Shown: in pieces, positions 45,301 to 58,561 of the stretch | Layout of the letters: each line of letters begins with the position of its first letter | Numbering within the stretch: position 1 is the first letter of the stretch | Source of the DNA: Tetmemena sp. SeJ-2015 | Taxonomy: Eukaryota > Ciliophora > Spirotrichea > Sporadotrichida > Oxytrichidae | Direction: 5' to 3' | DNA: 64,000 nucleotides | Assembly (NCBI GenBank): GCA_027382625.1 | Contig: JAJKFJ010022592.1 | Span: 62,001-126,000, forward strand | The notes under the pieces: generated by a model | The model's input: the letters and a program-made list of their open reading frames with translations, nothing else | Database searches by the model: none | What the model was told of the DNA's origin: nothing | Program-made: the position numbers and the translations under genes

Positions 45301-48300
45301 GCAAAATAGCAAAAGCTTATCTAAAGAGCTGGTTCTTCATTGATATAGCCTCCATAATACCAATTTCGTAATTCATTGAAGTAGACGATTATGCTTTATT
45401 ATAATTAAAGCTATTAGTTATTGAAATAGCTTCCTTGGCAAGGATCACCAGGCTTCCTAAACTTTACAGACTAATCAAGATTACTAAGCTCTCTCGATTA
45501 CTTAAAGTTATAAAGGAGAGAAACACCCTCTCTAAGTATCTAAATGAGGTGTTGAAACTCTCAGTAGGATTTGAGAGACTCAGTTTGAATTTATTTAAAT
45601 TATAATCATTAATAAAGTTTCTTTGCTTTGATTTTCATTATCTCAGTCCATATCGTTTCTTGTTTTTGGGTGATTCTAGCTAACTTAGAGGAGGAATCTT
45701 TCAATACCTGGATCTATAGAGCAAATATGCAGGACGCTCCCAATGAAGAGTTGTACCTAGCTGCGTTTTATTACACTATTGTAATAGTTACCACAATAGG
45801 TTATGGAGATATTACTGTACGTACACCTCTAGAGCAACTTTTCTGTAATTTCCTCTTAATTATTGGAGTGGTGTCTTTCTCTTTTGCAATTGGCTCCCTC
45901 TCTTCAATTCTCTCTAGTTTGGATGCGAAGGCTGCAAAACTAAAGGATAAGCTTCAAACTCTAAATGAGATCTAAACATTCTTCATTTATCAATTCACTT
46001 TGAATCTCAAATATTTTGAATTATGGCAATAGAGTATAAGATACCTTATGATCTATTTCGTAGACTGCGTTTAGCTCTAAGATATGACCACTCTAAGAAT
46101 TCTCAAGAAGAAATTAATTTCTTGAATGAACTTCCTCAGAATTTGAAAGTCGAGCTGGCACTTGTAATGCATCAAGAAATCATAAAGCAAGTTAAGTTTT
46201 TCAAGAAGAGGTAGCCCCATTTCATTGCTTTTGTTGGCCCTATGCTTAAAAAGATAAAGGTGGAAAAGGAGTAATATATTTACAAAGAGGGAGATCCAAT
46301 CGATGAAATTTACTTTTTAGTCTCAGGATAGGCCGGGTATTCACTAGATCAACACGGAGATCAAGTTTACGTAATTATCGTAAAATATAGGTTTAAATAG
46401 AGTTAGTTTAAAGAAATTTATTTATCATTTAAATTTTCTTATTCATAAATACACTTTTTCTAATGATATTGACTAGGGTATTAAACTAAATCCTTATCAA
46501 ATAAAGTTTCATAAGTTAAGAATTAGTTTACTTTGGAGAGATAGACTTCATATTCATGGATGACAACGGAGAGAATGATGGCAAACGAAAATTCTCGGCT
46601 AAAGCTCTTGAGGACTGCGATTTGCTAGTCCTTAACAAACAAGACTTGCTACTCGCTGATTAAGAATTTGAAGATGTGGTGAGCGATCTATTTAAAAATG
46701 CTATGCACAGATTAAAGCGAACTCTCAAAATCAAAAAAGAAAAAAATTTATCCAAGCTATTTATAAAGAGTCGATTAAGTTTTACGAGAAAAGGCAGAGA
46801 TTCCTACAGCACACTGGCTAGGCAAATTAAGATGGAGAGGAATCAGGAACTATAGGAGGGGGGTTCAAAGCTCGTCTTTCTTAAGCTCCTGTGACGAGAT
46901 CCGATTTCACGTTTGCTAGTATTTAAATTTAATATGTTTTCGTATTTTGTAGGATAACAGGCATAAGAACTCTTTGGGTGGAAGTGGAAGTATTATTTTA
47001 TAATTTGAAAACACTCCTCAAGTAACTCATTGTAGTTAGAGCACTCTAAGTCACTGATGCCAAATATGCAGCAAATAGATGATGGAGAATTAGATGGAGC
47101 GTTGGAGAGCAGTGGGGATGAGATTCAAAGGAATCGAAGGGAAACTATCATACTGGAGAGGAGCCACTAACTGCAGTAGTCCTTTCAAAACCAAGGTGGA
47201 TTCAGTTTGAGTGAAAAAGTAAGTAATGAGATACTAATCTAAAATTAAAATGAAAGTGTTTAAAATATTTAAAAACTGTGAGCATGTTATTGAATGAGGA
47301 CGACAGGATGATGCTAAAATAAAATTCAAACTAGCTAACAAATGTTGGAGAGTCGCAAGACGTTTGAGGAAGATAAAGAGCAAAATGCAAGCCAAGGTAA
47401 TCACCAAATCAATTATAAGGGGAAAGGTGGTCTCAGTCAGAAAATTTCAGAACTAAGTATAAATAGGAGAGGAACTGAAAGCATTAATTCCACTCAGAGA
47501 TAAGTTGGCAGATATAAAGACAACATTTAAGTTCAATTTTTAAAAATATTATATTCTAAAAGAGGAGAAAAGATAAAAGGACCAAAAGCTAAGTTTAGTT
47601 AAGGATGAGATAAAGTTAAATGAAGAGAAAGGTTTGAATGAAGACTTGGGAAATAAAAATAAAGAAATTTCTTCAGAGTCCATTTGCCTAACTGAGGAAG
47701 AAAAGCTAACCAAGAATTATTATTTTTAAGAAGTAGCAATCAACTCCATTAATTTAATAAAAAGGTGAATTAGGATAACTTTCAGCACAAAAGCAACATC
47801 ATTCATTGATAATTAATGAGCCATAAAATTTTGAAAAAGAATTAAACAGGTTAAAATCTAAATAGACATTTGAAGTGCCAGCTTTATAATCTGAATCTAA
47901 ATTTTTGTGTTAAAAATAAATAAAGCTAAAGTAGTGAATTTTAAAATTATAGAATTAAAGTGAGCTGAATTGATTCACAAATACAATTTGTCATTCTGCA
48001 ACAGGACTTTTATTTAGTTTAAACCAGTTTAATTTTAGTACAAAAGCATAAAAATTGCAATATATCTATTTCTAAATGAGTTATCATACTTTAAAAATGA
48101 GGCCAGTTTAATCAGAATTTATTAAAATTTATTAATTTAAATCTATTGCTCACAAATCCACTAGCTGTTTCAATTGTTATTTAAATCATTTTAAATCTAA
48201 ATTAGGCTTGAGTATTCCAAACTCAAATCTTAAAAATAACCAAGCAAACTGAAGACTTAGTGCAGCTCCTTCAGACGGGGAAAATAACAGTGGTCAAAAT

Positions 48301-50146
48301 CCCCAAGTGACAAAAGGGATTAATTACTATCAAAAGAGAAGAAGTAGTTTCATGGCACCAGGTTTTGGCTCCAATATACTTGGTGGATCTTTATTATGTA
48401 TTCTATCTTCTTTAAATGCAGTAGCAGCTGCAGCTAGCTTGATACACAAGACTAAAAAGCAACCCGCAGTTAATTTATTGCTTATTTAATTTTCAGGTTT
48501 TGCCTCTATGGTAGGAGGTACATCCACAAATATCGCAGTTGAGAGCCTTGGAACAGCAAACCTTTTTCATGGAAAGAAGCCTGTTGAGGTGAGCAAGTCA
48601 AACTAAATCAGAACTGCTTTTGCCTAAAAAATTATAGGGTAAACTTCAGGTGCGAAGTAAGGAGAAGGGAATTCTCCCCCTGCAGGCTCTAACTTGAATT
48701 AAAATTTAGCAAATGGAATTTCAGCAGCAAGTTCGACTAACCTAAGTCTGACCCCTAATTTATTAGGAACTCAAGCAGCTAATGTCATAGAAAAAGGGAA
48801 ACGCTTTGTCTGGATTATCTCAAGCTGGAGAAGAGGTTCTGTCATGCAATAACTCTAGACATCAATTCTCTCTATCGCAAAAGCAATCAAACCCTCCCTG
48901 GTTCTAAATGTTATAGAAACATCAGAGTCAAGAACTATCAATAAAGCAATCGAAGATTTTTAAAAGGAGAAATCTGAGAAACCTAAAGCGATGACAGCTG
49001 AAGAGGAGTGCAAAGAAGATGAAAAGCTGGGTGAACAGAGATGGAAGATGCTTAAAATGAGTTTGACTAAAAAGGTTTAGGCAGCCAGAAATAACTAATT
49101 TTAAGTGCCTGTGTCGGCTTTATCTAGTCAGAGAAACAATGCATCAGGATAAAATTCTCCTCATTAAGCTAGAATTGGGAGTTAGAACAGTAAGCAATCA
49201 GTTATAAGTTGAATAGACAAACAAAAGTAATTTCTTGAGTTTCACTTCAGCTACCAATCAAGCTGCTAACAAAATGAAACTTGGCGGAATAAGACAGTCA
49301 AGCCACAGAAATCTTTCATATGATATATGTTATCTATTCAAAGATGGAGAAGCCTTGCAAACGCCTTCTCTTAGGCATCAAAATTCTCTAACTTCATCCA
49401 TGTCTCCTTCAAATAAAGGAAAAGGAGGAAGTGAAGCTAAGCCAGTGAGTCCAAATAGCAGAACTGCAAGGAAAAACTCACATTTACAAGATTTAAATTT
49501 CGCTTCTGCGGCTTAAAATCAGATCTAAAATTAAACTTAGGAGGCTGCTCAGTTTCCGCTTTTGTTCGATGAATCAGTATTCATGAAGTAGACTTTGATG
49601 CAGTATAAATTGAGTGAGAAGATCAAAGAGTAAAATGATCAACTTAATAAGAAAATAGACAAAGTTGAGGGAACTTTAGCCTAGATAAGTAGACTCATGG
49701 CTATCCTGACAGATGATTTTGGACCTCCAGCAGAGGGAGTGGAAGAATAAAAACAGCAATAGAACGATATTAACAGATCAAACTTAATAAATTACTAACC
49801 GTAGAATCAAAATAATGCAAACAATGAGTCTGGATCGGCTGCATCCGGCTTAGACATATTTAATGGAATGAATATGGATAATAATTAAATGAAAGAAATG
49901 TTCAGAAAGATGATCCGTGATGCATACTAATCTAGGATAGGCTAATTTTAAATTTCCTAACTAAAACGTATAGTCTTAGAATGTATCTATTTAATCAGAA
50001 AATTAATAGAATGCCAATTCTAATACCCTTAATCCTTAGAGTTGATATTTTAAGAGACTTATATTTATTTTAAGATTAAAACATGTTCCTAATTTTCTCA
50101 CCATTTAAATTATAATTATGTTAAAATTATGACCTTTAAATAATGA
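42338..50146 (+). CDS. Cyclic-nucleotide-binding, voltage-gated cation channel (CNG/EAG type)
   Basis: Starts MVKYYNICEYINDAISIMQE. About 850 residues of cytoplasmic, Ser/Asn-rich then acidic and Lys-rich sequence precede the channel core at 44990-46000. S1 is WEILIILVLLFTAGATPYRI. S2 is VVDCIFFLDIILNFLTAF after an IES. S3 is SWFFIDIASIIPI, S4 is a basic helix LARITRLPKLYRLIKITKLS, and S5 is FFALIFIISVHIVSCFW. The pore TIVIVTTIGYGDI has the Gly-Tyr-Gly K+-selectivity filter, and S6 is FLLIIGVVSFSFAIGSL. A C-linker and cyclic-nucleotide-binding fold follow (KVEKEQYIYKEGDPIDEIYF), then about 1,000 low-complexity residues with a coiled coil near 49560-49680. The filter suggests K+ selectivity. 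Ligand binding is not proved. The stop at 50144-50146 is the first in-frame TGA and the last 200 bp are AT-rich. Unresolved inserts lie near 45970-46020, 46380-46530 and 47220-47290. Confidence 0.85.
42537..42604. other. IES, 68 bp, pointer ATCATTAT
   Basis: ATCATTAT at 42537-42544 and 42605-42612. Removal joins SSTPANHY to LPKQRKTDALGFGQ and removes a TGA. Confidence 0.8.
45184..45234. other. IES, 51 bp, pointer ATTT
   Basis: ATTT at 45184-45187 and 45235-45238. Removal gives DNVVDCIFFLDIILNFLTAF, a continuous S2 helix. Confidence 0.9.
45582..45615. other. IES, 34 bp, pointer AGTTT
   Basis: AGTTT at 45582-45586 and 45616-45620. Removal joins GFERLSF to FALIFIISVHIVSCFW, the start of S5. 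Confidence 0.9.
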
Positions 50147-50328
50147 ATAAATTTGCTTCTTGAAATAAAATGATGAAGGTTAGAATTGGATATCAAACTT
50201 AGTCATTCATAAACAAGATAAATGTACTTAAGAAATGATATAAACATATTAAGTCTTCATGTGCAAATGAAAATTAGATTAGATAATTTTTTGAAAGGTC
50301 TAGCTCATATGAGAAAGAAATAATTCTT

Positions 50329-53300
50329 TCAATCCAAAGGCTAATCTTTCTTTTCTTCATTCTAATTAACTATTTTTCCAACTCGCTTTTACTTGCTTTT
50401 TAGAAACTAAAATTCTAAATTATTAAGACTATAAAGATTATAAAGAAACATTTCTATTTCTAAATTCCTTTATCGATGTTAAAGCATTACTAATTGAATT
50501 TGTGTTATCCATGTTTAGTATAATTGAGTTGGTTTCATCTTGGTATCTTTTGACTTTAACCTTTCTGTCTTTGACATTATAACAGAACTTTGATCTGACT
50601 TTAATTGGTTTTAAGTATTACTCTTTGGCTTTACTTCTACTCTCTTGATTCCGCATATCTACTAGTAGCTCCCACATATTTTCCTCATCTTAATATCCAG
50701 CTACTGGAATTCCTTGTAACTCCTATTCCTCCATTATTTGAGAGTAGAGTTTGTGTTTGAGTTCAAATTTTGTGTAGGAAGACTCTTTATTTCTTTAATT
50801 TTAACGTGAATTGGATTTATGATCTTAACAATTATCTGGCTAGGGGTTTAGCAGGTAATGATTAGATTTCTCAAACCTTTTGGGATCTTCAATATTGTCA
50901 AGATTACTTTAAGCTAACTTATAGTGATATATTACCAATCAATATAGCTGATATTAAAGCTTCTTGTATCTAGGAGTTGGATTTTTAATTAGGATTCTCT
51001 TATGAGGTTTCTTTATAAAAATTAAAGACTTTTTAAAAGCACAAGACTTTATTCTTCGTAGTAAGGCAAAAGCGTATTCTTGAAATATTAATCCACTGAT
51101 AGCTTCAGCATATCATCAATCATTCGAGGGAGATAAACTTAGAGCAAGCGAGAGCTCTCTTCAATGCATGGGTTAGTGTTTACCTCTATCAGCCACACAT
51201 TCAAGTCCTCGTCTAGAATAAAGTCATACCCAAATAATTCAAAGCACCCTTTACGCTAAAGTTAATAATTTAACATGCTGATTAGGGTCTAGGCTTGATT
51301 TAGTTGCAAACATCGTTTTAACTATCAGCTACTTGAATTTAAAAACCATTTCATCTCTAACACTCACTTCATATCCTCTCTCATCAAGATAACTTTAGAA
51401 AGCGTTATAAGACATCTAGTTAAAAATTAAACTATAATTATCTTTTAAAGTTGCCATCTTCAAAATGTCCATAGTTCTAAGAAAACTTTTAAATTGCATT
51501 ATTAGTCAAATGCACAAACTGATCATCGGGATTTTAAGGATCTATATTAAATTTGGAGCTTGAAGTTCTCAAGTACCCTTCTTTGAACATATATACACAG
51601 CCATCAAAGTTTACTAAGACCCAAACTCTGACGTCAAATTAAATATTAACTATTATAAGTTGTAAATTTTCTCTCATGAATGAGGAGTGGTCTTTCTATG
51701 TATTTTTGAAGAATAAACGAGTTATGCTTAATTTTAATCTACTGCTTTGATATTACTCTAGTCCTATTTTGATTTTACAGTTAGTTCCTTGGGTCTATTA
51801 CATTTAAAGGCTTATCAATTATGGAGTTGTTGTTCGGGGCTTCAAAAGCAGTTATTTGTTCTAAGGAATCTCTAAGTTTATCCTAACTATTTTTATGGAG
51901 AATCATTCTTATCTATTATTCCTTCTTATGTTTGATTTGCTTAAAGTAAATGAGCAATTACATTTTATTAACATTTATAAAGTCTTGGATCTAGTCTTTA
52001 GAAATCTTTTGTCGCTAATATACTTTACTCTTTTTAGTCTTCAACCTACTTAGTTTATTTCTCAATAATTGCTTCAGCATAATAAAGATAAATAGAGATT
52101 TAATTAAATTAAGCAGTCTTCTTGAAACCTTCGCAATATTGATTTATAAGAGATTTTATTGTTGAAAGATTATTGCAGACATGTATACCCCTACCTCTAT
52201 TAAGTTTAGTTGGTTTCAAAAGCCAAAAATTATGTCCAGAAAAATGGCAAAGAGGGAATTCATATTTTTACTGTTGCAGGAACAAATAAGGTGATTGAAT
52301 ATTCTATTTAGGTATTTGATTAGCGAAAGACTGAAGCATGGGAGTTGCTTTAATTTGAGTGATTTTTCTTTTCAATGGAGAAAACTATGCACTTGTTTCT
52401 AACTAGTCCTTCACCTCCAAGTTTAAGAGTGAAATTTTATTAAGTTCGAGAAAATAAGTTTTCCTAGTCATTTTAAAGATTGGAGCTCTCTAAATCAACT
52501 TCATGATCCTCTTCTTCATTAATATTTCTGAGATCGTTAGTAGTTATATCTTAGACTTCTTAATGAAGCAGGTTTTTAAATATTTCATTTTTGTCCTACT
52601 TAAATTACCAACTTTTGGGGAAAGCTTTTGCTATAAGATTTTCGTAAAGTCTTGCTTAGTGTTGATTACTTCCGATATATTATTTTGATGATAACTCCAT
52701 AAATTTAGAGTAAAACTTAGCTGCTTTATATTTGAATAAATACACAATAAATCCTTTTTTGGCTTTCTTCTTATTATCTTCGAGTGCATAGAAAAATTGA
52801 ATAAAAGGGGCAATGGCCGCATTAAAAAATTTAGCTCCAAGAGTATTATCAATTTCTAAGAAGAAGGTTATTGGCATGTAGTTAAAAACATTCTCCTTTG
52901 CAACATTTTCAGTCTGAAGATTTTAAAACTTGACCATATTTTAGAAAAGCTTGCTTTTCTCAGTAATTTGTTAATGACCTTCAAGATGATTTATAAGTTG
53001 CTTTTAGCAAATAGCATATTAATTTAAAAACATTAAAACTTTAATGTTAAGCATCTCCTGAAAGTGTAAACTGATAGCTTTGATTGTTGTGCTAGTCATA
53101 CCTCAAACCTTGTGAAGTTGGTTGCCACTTAAAATGATAGTTAATGTCTTTATAAGAAATCTCCTTCCAAATAAGACTCCTTCTATTTAGTGCTTATCTG
53201 ATTAACTGAGAATTATTTCCATTTACGATACTGTATCTCAGCTTGTAGGATCTCTATTGTATTTACCCTAAGATATGATTATGCACGAATGAAGGATCAT

Positions 53301-54130
53301 CCCATTTGAAATCAAATTTAGTAGATTCACCTCCTGCTGAAGGCCTCTTTTATGAGAAGTTATAACTCCTTGGTATTTTTAATTTTGATAGAGCCTCCTG
53401 GTACTCTGGCAGATTTATGAAATATAGCTCTTCTGATGAAAAGCTAGTACTTTAATTCTACTTATTAATGAGATCCGGGGTCTGAGAAATACTTCCCTTT
53501 TTTTAAAGATTTAGCTAAGACTTTTGTAATATTTCTGAGAGAAGAAACAACAAAAAGATCTCTCTTGTTAAGGAAAGGCTTATTTGGAGCCAAGGGAGTT
53601 GGGTCTTTGTTCAAAGGGCCTTTGTTTTTTAGAACTGAGTCTGTAAATTATAGAGCTTTATTAATCTCACCTTAGTACATTTTAGCAGATGCGGAAAGAT
53701 AGAATTGTGGATTAACTGCATTCAAGAATAATTTTTCATTCTAGCTTTCCATGCTCTCTTAAGATCTATCTATATTTTTAGATGGAAGCGATTGAATAAC
53801 CTCAGTAGTTTATTTCTAATTCTCTTATCTCGAGTTTGCCATGAATTGATTTTGTTTAATTGGTTATTACACACTATCTTTAGAGTTTCTTTTAGAATTG
53901 AATAGCTTCAGTTTCTTACTATTGCTTTATTTTTGAATTGCTTATTCTTGATTTTCCTCTTATTGCGGATTAGAATTTGACTACTCAGTGAATTATTTTA
54001 AGGAAGAGTTTAAGCTTTTAATATATCTCTGATTATTTTTGGACTTCAAAATTTTCCTAGCATCTGTATTCTTAGTCTTACTATAAGCCTTATATAGGGA
54101 CTAACTGGAAGTATTTAGGTTCTTTGTCAT
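50329..54130 (-). CDS. Tubulin tyrosine ligase-like (TTLL) enzyme
   Basis: Starts MTKNLNTSSQSLYKAYSKTK at 54130 and ends VNQNEEKKDQPLD then TGA at 50329-50331. TTLL enzymes are ATP-grasp ligases that add Glu, Gly or Tyr to tubulin tails, usually in cilia. Signatures seen: FDVRVWVLVNFDG and KEGYLRTSSSKFN (about 51540-51650), FVHLTNNAIQKFSQNYGHFE (about 51470-51530), and the metal/ATP end GYDFILDEDLNVWLIEVNTN then PCIEESSRLL (about 51150-51230). A Lys/Ser/Gln-rich N-terminal extension of about 300 residues precedes the catalytic part, and a Gln/Lys-rich tail follows. Whether it is a glutamylase, glycylase or ligase of another kind cannot be read from these motifs. Several AT-rich inserts with TGA interrupt 51250-53350; their pointers were not worked out. 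Confidence 0.85.
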
Positions 54131-54232
54131 AGTATTTTGAATTAGTGAGTCTCTAATTGCCAATAAGAATAAGAATCGACAATTTATGAAATAAAATCAA
54201 TAACTAACTTGATCACACTATTTAAATCGTTC

Positions 54233-56923
54233 TCATTCTTCTCTTGGCACTCTAAGGAGCTCTCTCGTCTTGCTCCATTCGCCCAAAATAGTATCAATGA
54301 GTTCCTGGGAGCTGCCGTATCTGTCAATATAGGAATTGATGATGCTCTCGAAAGACTCCTCATAGAAGCTAACTTGAATATCTGACTCAGAGTTTCTAAC
54401 TAGATTGTTGTTGAGTTCAATTCTGCGAGGCTTCTTCCTCAAAATCACGATGTCTCTGATCTGTAGGAAGAATTCATTCACTGCAGAGTAATGGTCCCAG
54501 AACTTTTGAGCTCTCTCGATGCAGCCTGTGCTCTTGTAGGTCTGCAAAATGAGCAAGAACTTGCGGATCAGTTCTTGACCCTCGGTGAAAAGAAGTTCCT
54601 TATCCAAATGAATCACGAAATCTTCACCAGGCTTAGTGATCTCGAAGTCAACAATCTTTGATTAATTTACACACATAAATGAAATATTCTACTTATGCTA
54701 TGAATCAATTATTGATTGTTGATTTTGGTAGATGAATTGGGAGAAAACATAAGCACCCCATGTATGAGCTTGACCCCATTTCTTGTTTTCAGCATTGAAA
54801 AGTTGAAGTCCAAGGATACCCTTTCTGAATTGGTTCATGACATTAGTCCAGAGAAGATCCTTGATTTCATGTTCTTCAAAACCGAACAAGGTATAAACCT
54901 CTGGTCTTGTGCAAAGATAGAAACCGCATGTGTCAGCTCTGCACTCTTCATAGGCAGCAGAGATGGGGCCGAACTGTGTGTTCCACTCTCCTCCATCAGG
55001 GTAATGGTGAGAAAACTCTTCTCCATTTACTGGGTCGGTGAAGCTTTGTACCTCCTCCATTAGGGTCCCTTGTAGATAAGTTTACCAACTCCGTGTCCTA
55101 GGAGTTCATGGCAAGCAACATGTACTTCGTAGCATCTAGTGGTATTATTCACCAACATCTTAGTTTGATCCTCAGTTGCGAATTTAAGTATAGCTTTAGT
55201 AAAATAAGAATTACATGGCAGAAATGGCATAAGAAGGCATAGAGTTGTTCAAGAACACATTTTTGAATCCTTCATTATCTCTGATATCAGAGAATCGCAA
55301 ATTTAATCTTATAAATTTCTTAAAACATACAAATAAATAACTTAACATAAGGATTATCTATAAAAGGCATAACTATTTAAGTAAATAAAAATTTATGGTT
55401 TACCTGAAAATATTTTAGAGCGTGTTTTTTCTGAAATTTGTTTGATGAGGAGGATAATTTTGTTGCTTCTATAATCCAATTTTTTAATTTTCTTTTAAAT
55501 CCTTGTTTATATTTCGAGAACAATTTCCTTTTTAATGATATCGTCATAGTTGGGGATATTGATACCTAAGGGGCAGCTGTTTGTGGCGAATGCAATGATG
55601 TCCAAAGTAGTGAAATCAGGAGCAAGGAAGTTGTCCTTTTCCATTTCCTTGGGCCATGGGAGTAGAGGGATAACGGACTCGGAGTTCTCAACCAACTTTT
55701 GGAACTTCACTGACTTCTCCTTATCTACGACTGCGACCCATCCCTCAAAGTATGCGCGAATGTTTTCAGGATCGGTGTACACCTCAATCCAGCCAAGATT
55801 GCTCTCAACAACTGGGCCCTTATCTTTGATCCAAGCTCTCTGTGAGTCCTTGTGCAAATCGATGGAGCCAGAAATGAAGTGCTTGATATAAAGATCCAAC
55901 ATCTCTCTTTGATTATCATTGGCAGCGTATTTCTTGGCTTCTTCAAGATATCCGATCACAGGCTTTAAATAATCAGAGAACAATAAATAAACAGTTCCCT
56001 ATGTTAAAATTATGAACTCTCCGTAGGTAACCTTGAATCTGTTATCCTTGTACTCAAAGTCTTGCTCTGACTTCTCTATAGATCCCACGGTTATTTGATA
56101 CACACCATTGCTGTGCTTGAAAGCGCGGGTGTTCAATTTATTATGGTAAATCAAATAAGCATTGAATTACATTTGAATTTTAATGAATGGGTTGATACTC
56201 TGATGGTTCATGAAATCTCTCACTAACTCCAAGTCAGCTTACTTCATTTAAGGACTGAAGTATGCTGTAACACCGCCTTGTTCGGGGAATCCAAGAGTAG
56301 TGTAGGGCTTTCCAATTTCAAAGATTTCATGCTCCACATGAGGCAAGACTTCTTTGAGGACTCTGTTGTACAAAGAATCTTCAACCTGTTTGTGAGGATG
56401 TGAATTCAAAATGGCGTGGAATGTCTCAACTGAGATCTAAGGAACGAACTTGTGATCTCCGAAAGAGTGGTAGTTGCTTATACAAAAGTTAAATTAGGAT
56501 AAATGCTCAAAAATTGCTCATGTTAGCATAGAATCCAGCCACATAAACCAAAGTTATGCAATTCAATTTTAAATAAGATGTTGTTCAAGTTAAGCAATGA
56601 ATTTCTTGAAATCCTCCTCACTAACTCCATTAAATAAAGATGATACAATTTTAATTAGCTAGTGCTGCCTCCTAAAGTGCTGGGATGTTCTTGTCCTAGA
56701 AGAAGACTTGGAAGAATGCAAGCAAAGCAGGAGCCTCATATGAGATTTAGTGAGGTACCATGAGAGCTCCAGCCCAAGAAGCCTTGTAGATGTAGTAGGC
56801 ATAGTTCTTCTCTTGATCTGAGAGAAGCTTCCAAGGTTTTAGGAAGTCAAGATTTTGGACTCTAGTGTCGAGTTAGATGTGTTGCTTTTAGATATAGTAT
56901 AAACATTGTATTTTAAATTGCAT
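54233..56923 (-). CDS. dpp3: Dipeptidyl peptidase III (M49 zinc metallopeptidase)
   Basis: Cleaves dipeptides from the N-terminus of oligopeptides in the cytosol. Starts MQFKIQCLYYIQKQHIQ at 56923; ends GEWSKTRELLRVPREE, TGA at 54233-54235. Family landmarks in order: NYAYYIYKASWAGAMV, VYVAGFYANMSN, SFGDHKFVPQ, AWIKDKGPVVESNLGWIEVY, PDFTTLDIIAFATNSCPLGI, the zinc motif HELLGHGVGKL (about 55085-55110, His-Glu-x-x-Gly-His), and the third zinc ligand in SAAYEECRADTCGFYL. The length, near 720 residues, matches the family. Inserts interrupt it near 56470-56550, 56580-56680, 55320-55500, about 55195-55220 (pointer probably GC) and 54665-54700. Just after the zinc motif, at about 55060-55075, reading shifts by one base without room for an IES; this looks like a single-base loss or sequencing error. 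Confidence 0.9.
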
Positions 56924-57800
56924 TGAAAACTTGGTTAAGGTGGATGAATTTTAGAAATCTATTATCAAATTTATCAAAGAAGCCAAAGATATGCACACGG
57001 TTTGAACAATCCAACCAGTATTTTGTAAATTTATGAGCTGTCTATTCTCACGAAATCCTGCCTTATTAAGCTTGGAATTAAAAACATTTTTTTATTAAAG
57101 ATAATCATAGATATTGTATATATCAAAGCTTTTGAAATTGGACTCTAGTTCATTTTATGATAATTTTTTTAAATGCATAGCTTTTAATTTTATAACAATT
57201 TAACGAACCTTCTAATTTTTATTTAAAAATGCAAATTAGATTAGTTAAATAAGGTTTAAAAAATAATTTTGATGATCTTCCAAAGATTAAAGTCTCAAAT
57301 AATAGAAAATTTAAAAGGTTACATAACTTTTTCTTTGATAAAATTCTATCTATGTTAAATAAAAGAATCTTCCCCGTTCACATATTATTCTTAGTGAACT
57401 AATTAACTCAATTAATATCATTAAATTTCATTTGATTGATTGATTGATTGCTTGATTTATATTTATTAAATTGAAGAGAAATAATTATTTGATGTTATTT
57501 ATTGATTTTATTTAAATTTCTATTTGTTGCAATATTTAATTTAATAATTTTTAATATAAATAAATGATATGACTTGCTGCTGAGTGTATAAGTGTAAATG
57601 AGTAGTAGAATTAAATTGAGATAATTATATAAACAATAACAAAAGGGATAGTTATAATCTGTAAACCCTTCCACAAATTATTACTCACTATCTTTCTAAT
57701 CCATATCAGTATTTTAAAATCACTCACAATTTATTAAAAATAGAAGCAGCATTTTTAAATTATATTCAAATTTAGTATTTTTTTAAAAAAGTATAAGGTA
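56924..57800. other. AT-rich intergenic region
   Basis: About 880 bp, strongly AT-rich with poly-A/T runs. No gene supported. Contains a short tandem repeat at 57431-57456. Confidence 0.55.
57431..57456. repeat. TTGA/TGAT tetranucleotide microsatellite
   Basis: Four to five near-perfect TTGA units, the last interrupted by a C. Simple sequence in a non-coding stretch. Confidence 0.8.
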
Positions 57801-58561
57801 ATGTTCAAGTCAGAGTTAAAGATCAAAGATAAACAGCAAGATGTAAGAAAGAGAAACCATCTTTAAAGAGTCTTGAGATAGAAATCATCTTCATAGATCG
57901 ATTCAATTTATTTATATATCGAAGATGATACCAATATTGAAAATAAAACGAATAAAAACAATAAAACGGGTCTATCAAATCTATCAAACATGACAAAAGA
58001 AATAATCAATCCAAACACACAAATCTAAAGTTAAATTTTATGGCCATAGCAAATTATTTTAAGTTAAGTTGCAAGCAATTAAAGTGATTAGGAAAGACCT
58101 CAATTGAAAACAAAGAATGTAAACTCTTATATTATTTAAATGTGGATTCTTTATTTAAAATTTATAATTTAGATTATCAAAATAAATGTAATTTCATTGA
58201 TCAAATAAATATTAGTGAGTAAAATGGACTGATATTGATAGATCACATTCCTCACGCGAAATTAAATAAGAGGGACGTTCCTTAGAGTGCACAATTTCAA
58301 CGATTTGGTGTTTCAAAAGATCGTTTTGATTCGTAAAATTAAATGTAGAAAGAAAGCAATCATCCCATTTCACTATTGAAAGAAATAAGTACCTAAATTC
58401 ATCCCTCTTAGAAACCTTTTCATTTATTTATACTAACCTCCAATAAATTCAAACGCATCATAGTAACCATCTAGAGCTGTGATTAATTGAATTATTTCTC
58501 TTTTACTTATTATAAGCTAGCATCTCTCTTCCTATTAATAGATTTGATTAAAATTAAGTGA
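57801..58561 (+). CDS. Possible small unknown gene
   Basis: An ATG at 57801 opens 143 codons to a TGA at 58230-58232 (MFKSELKIKDKQQDVRKRN, then TNIENKTNKNNKTGLSNLSN). A second frame right after it reads IPHAKLNKRDVPQSAQFQRF and GVSKDRFDSQ with higher GC than its surroundings, ending at 58559-58561. An IES near 58210-58240 could link them. No family recognised. With only one stop codon in AT-rich DNA, open frames of this size arise fairly often by chance, so confidence is limited. Confidence 0.35.

Noticed and set aside
54716..55891. Several plus-strand and alternate-frame open frames over dipeptidyl peptidase III
   Set aside because: All overlap a minus-strand gene with zinc-binding and other family motifs; they are shadows.
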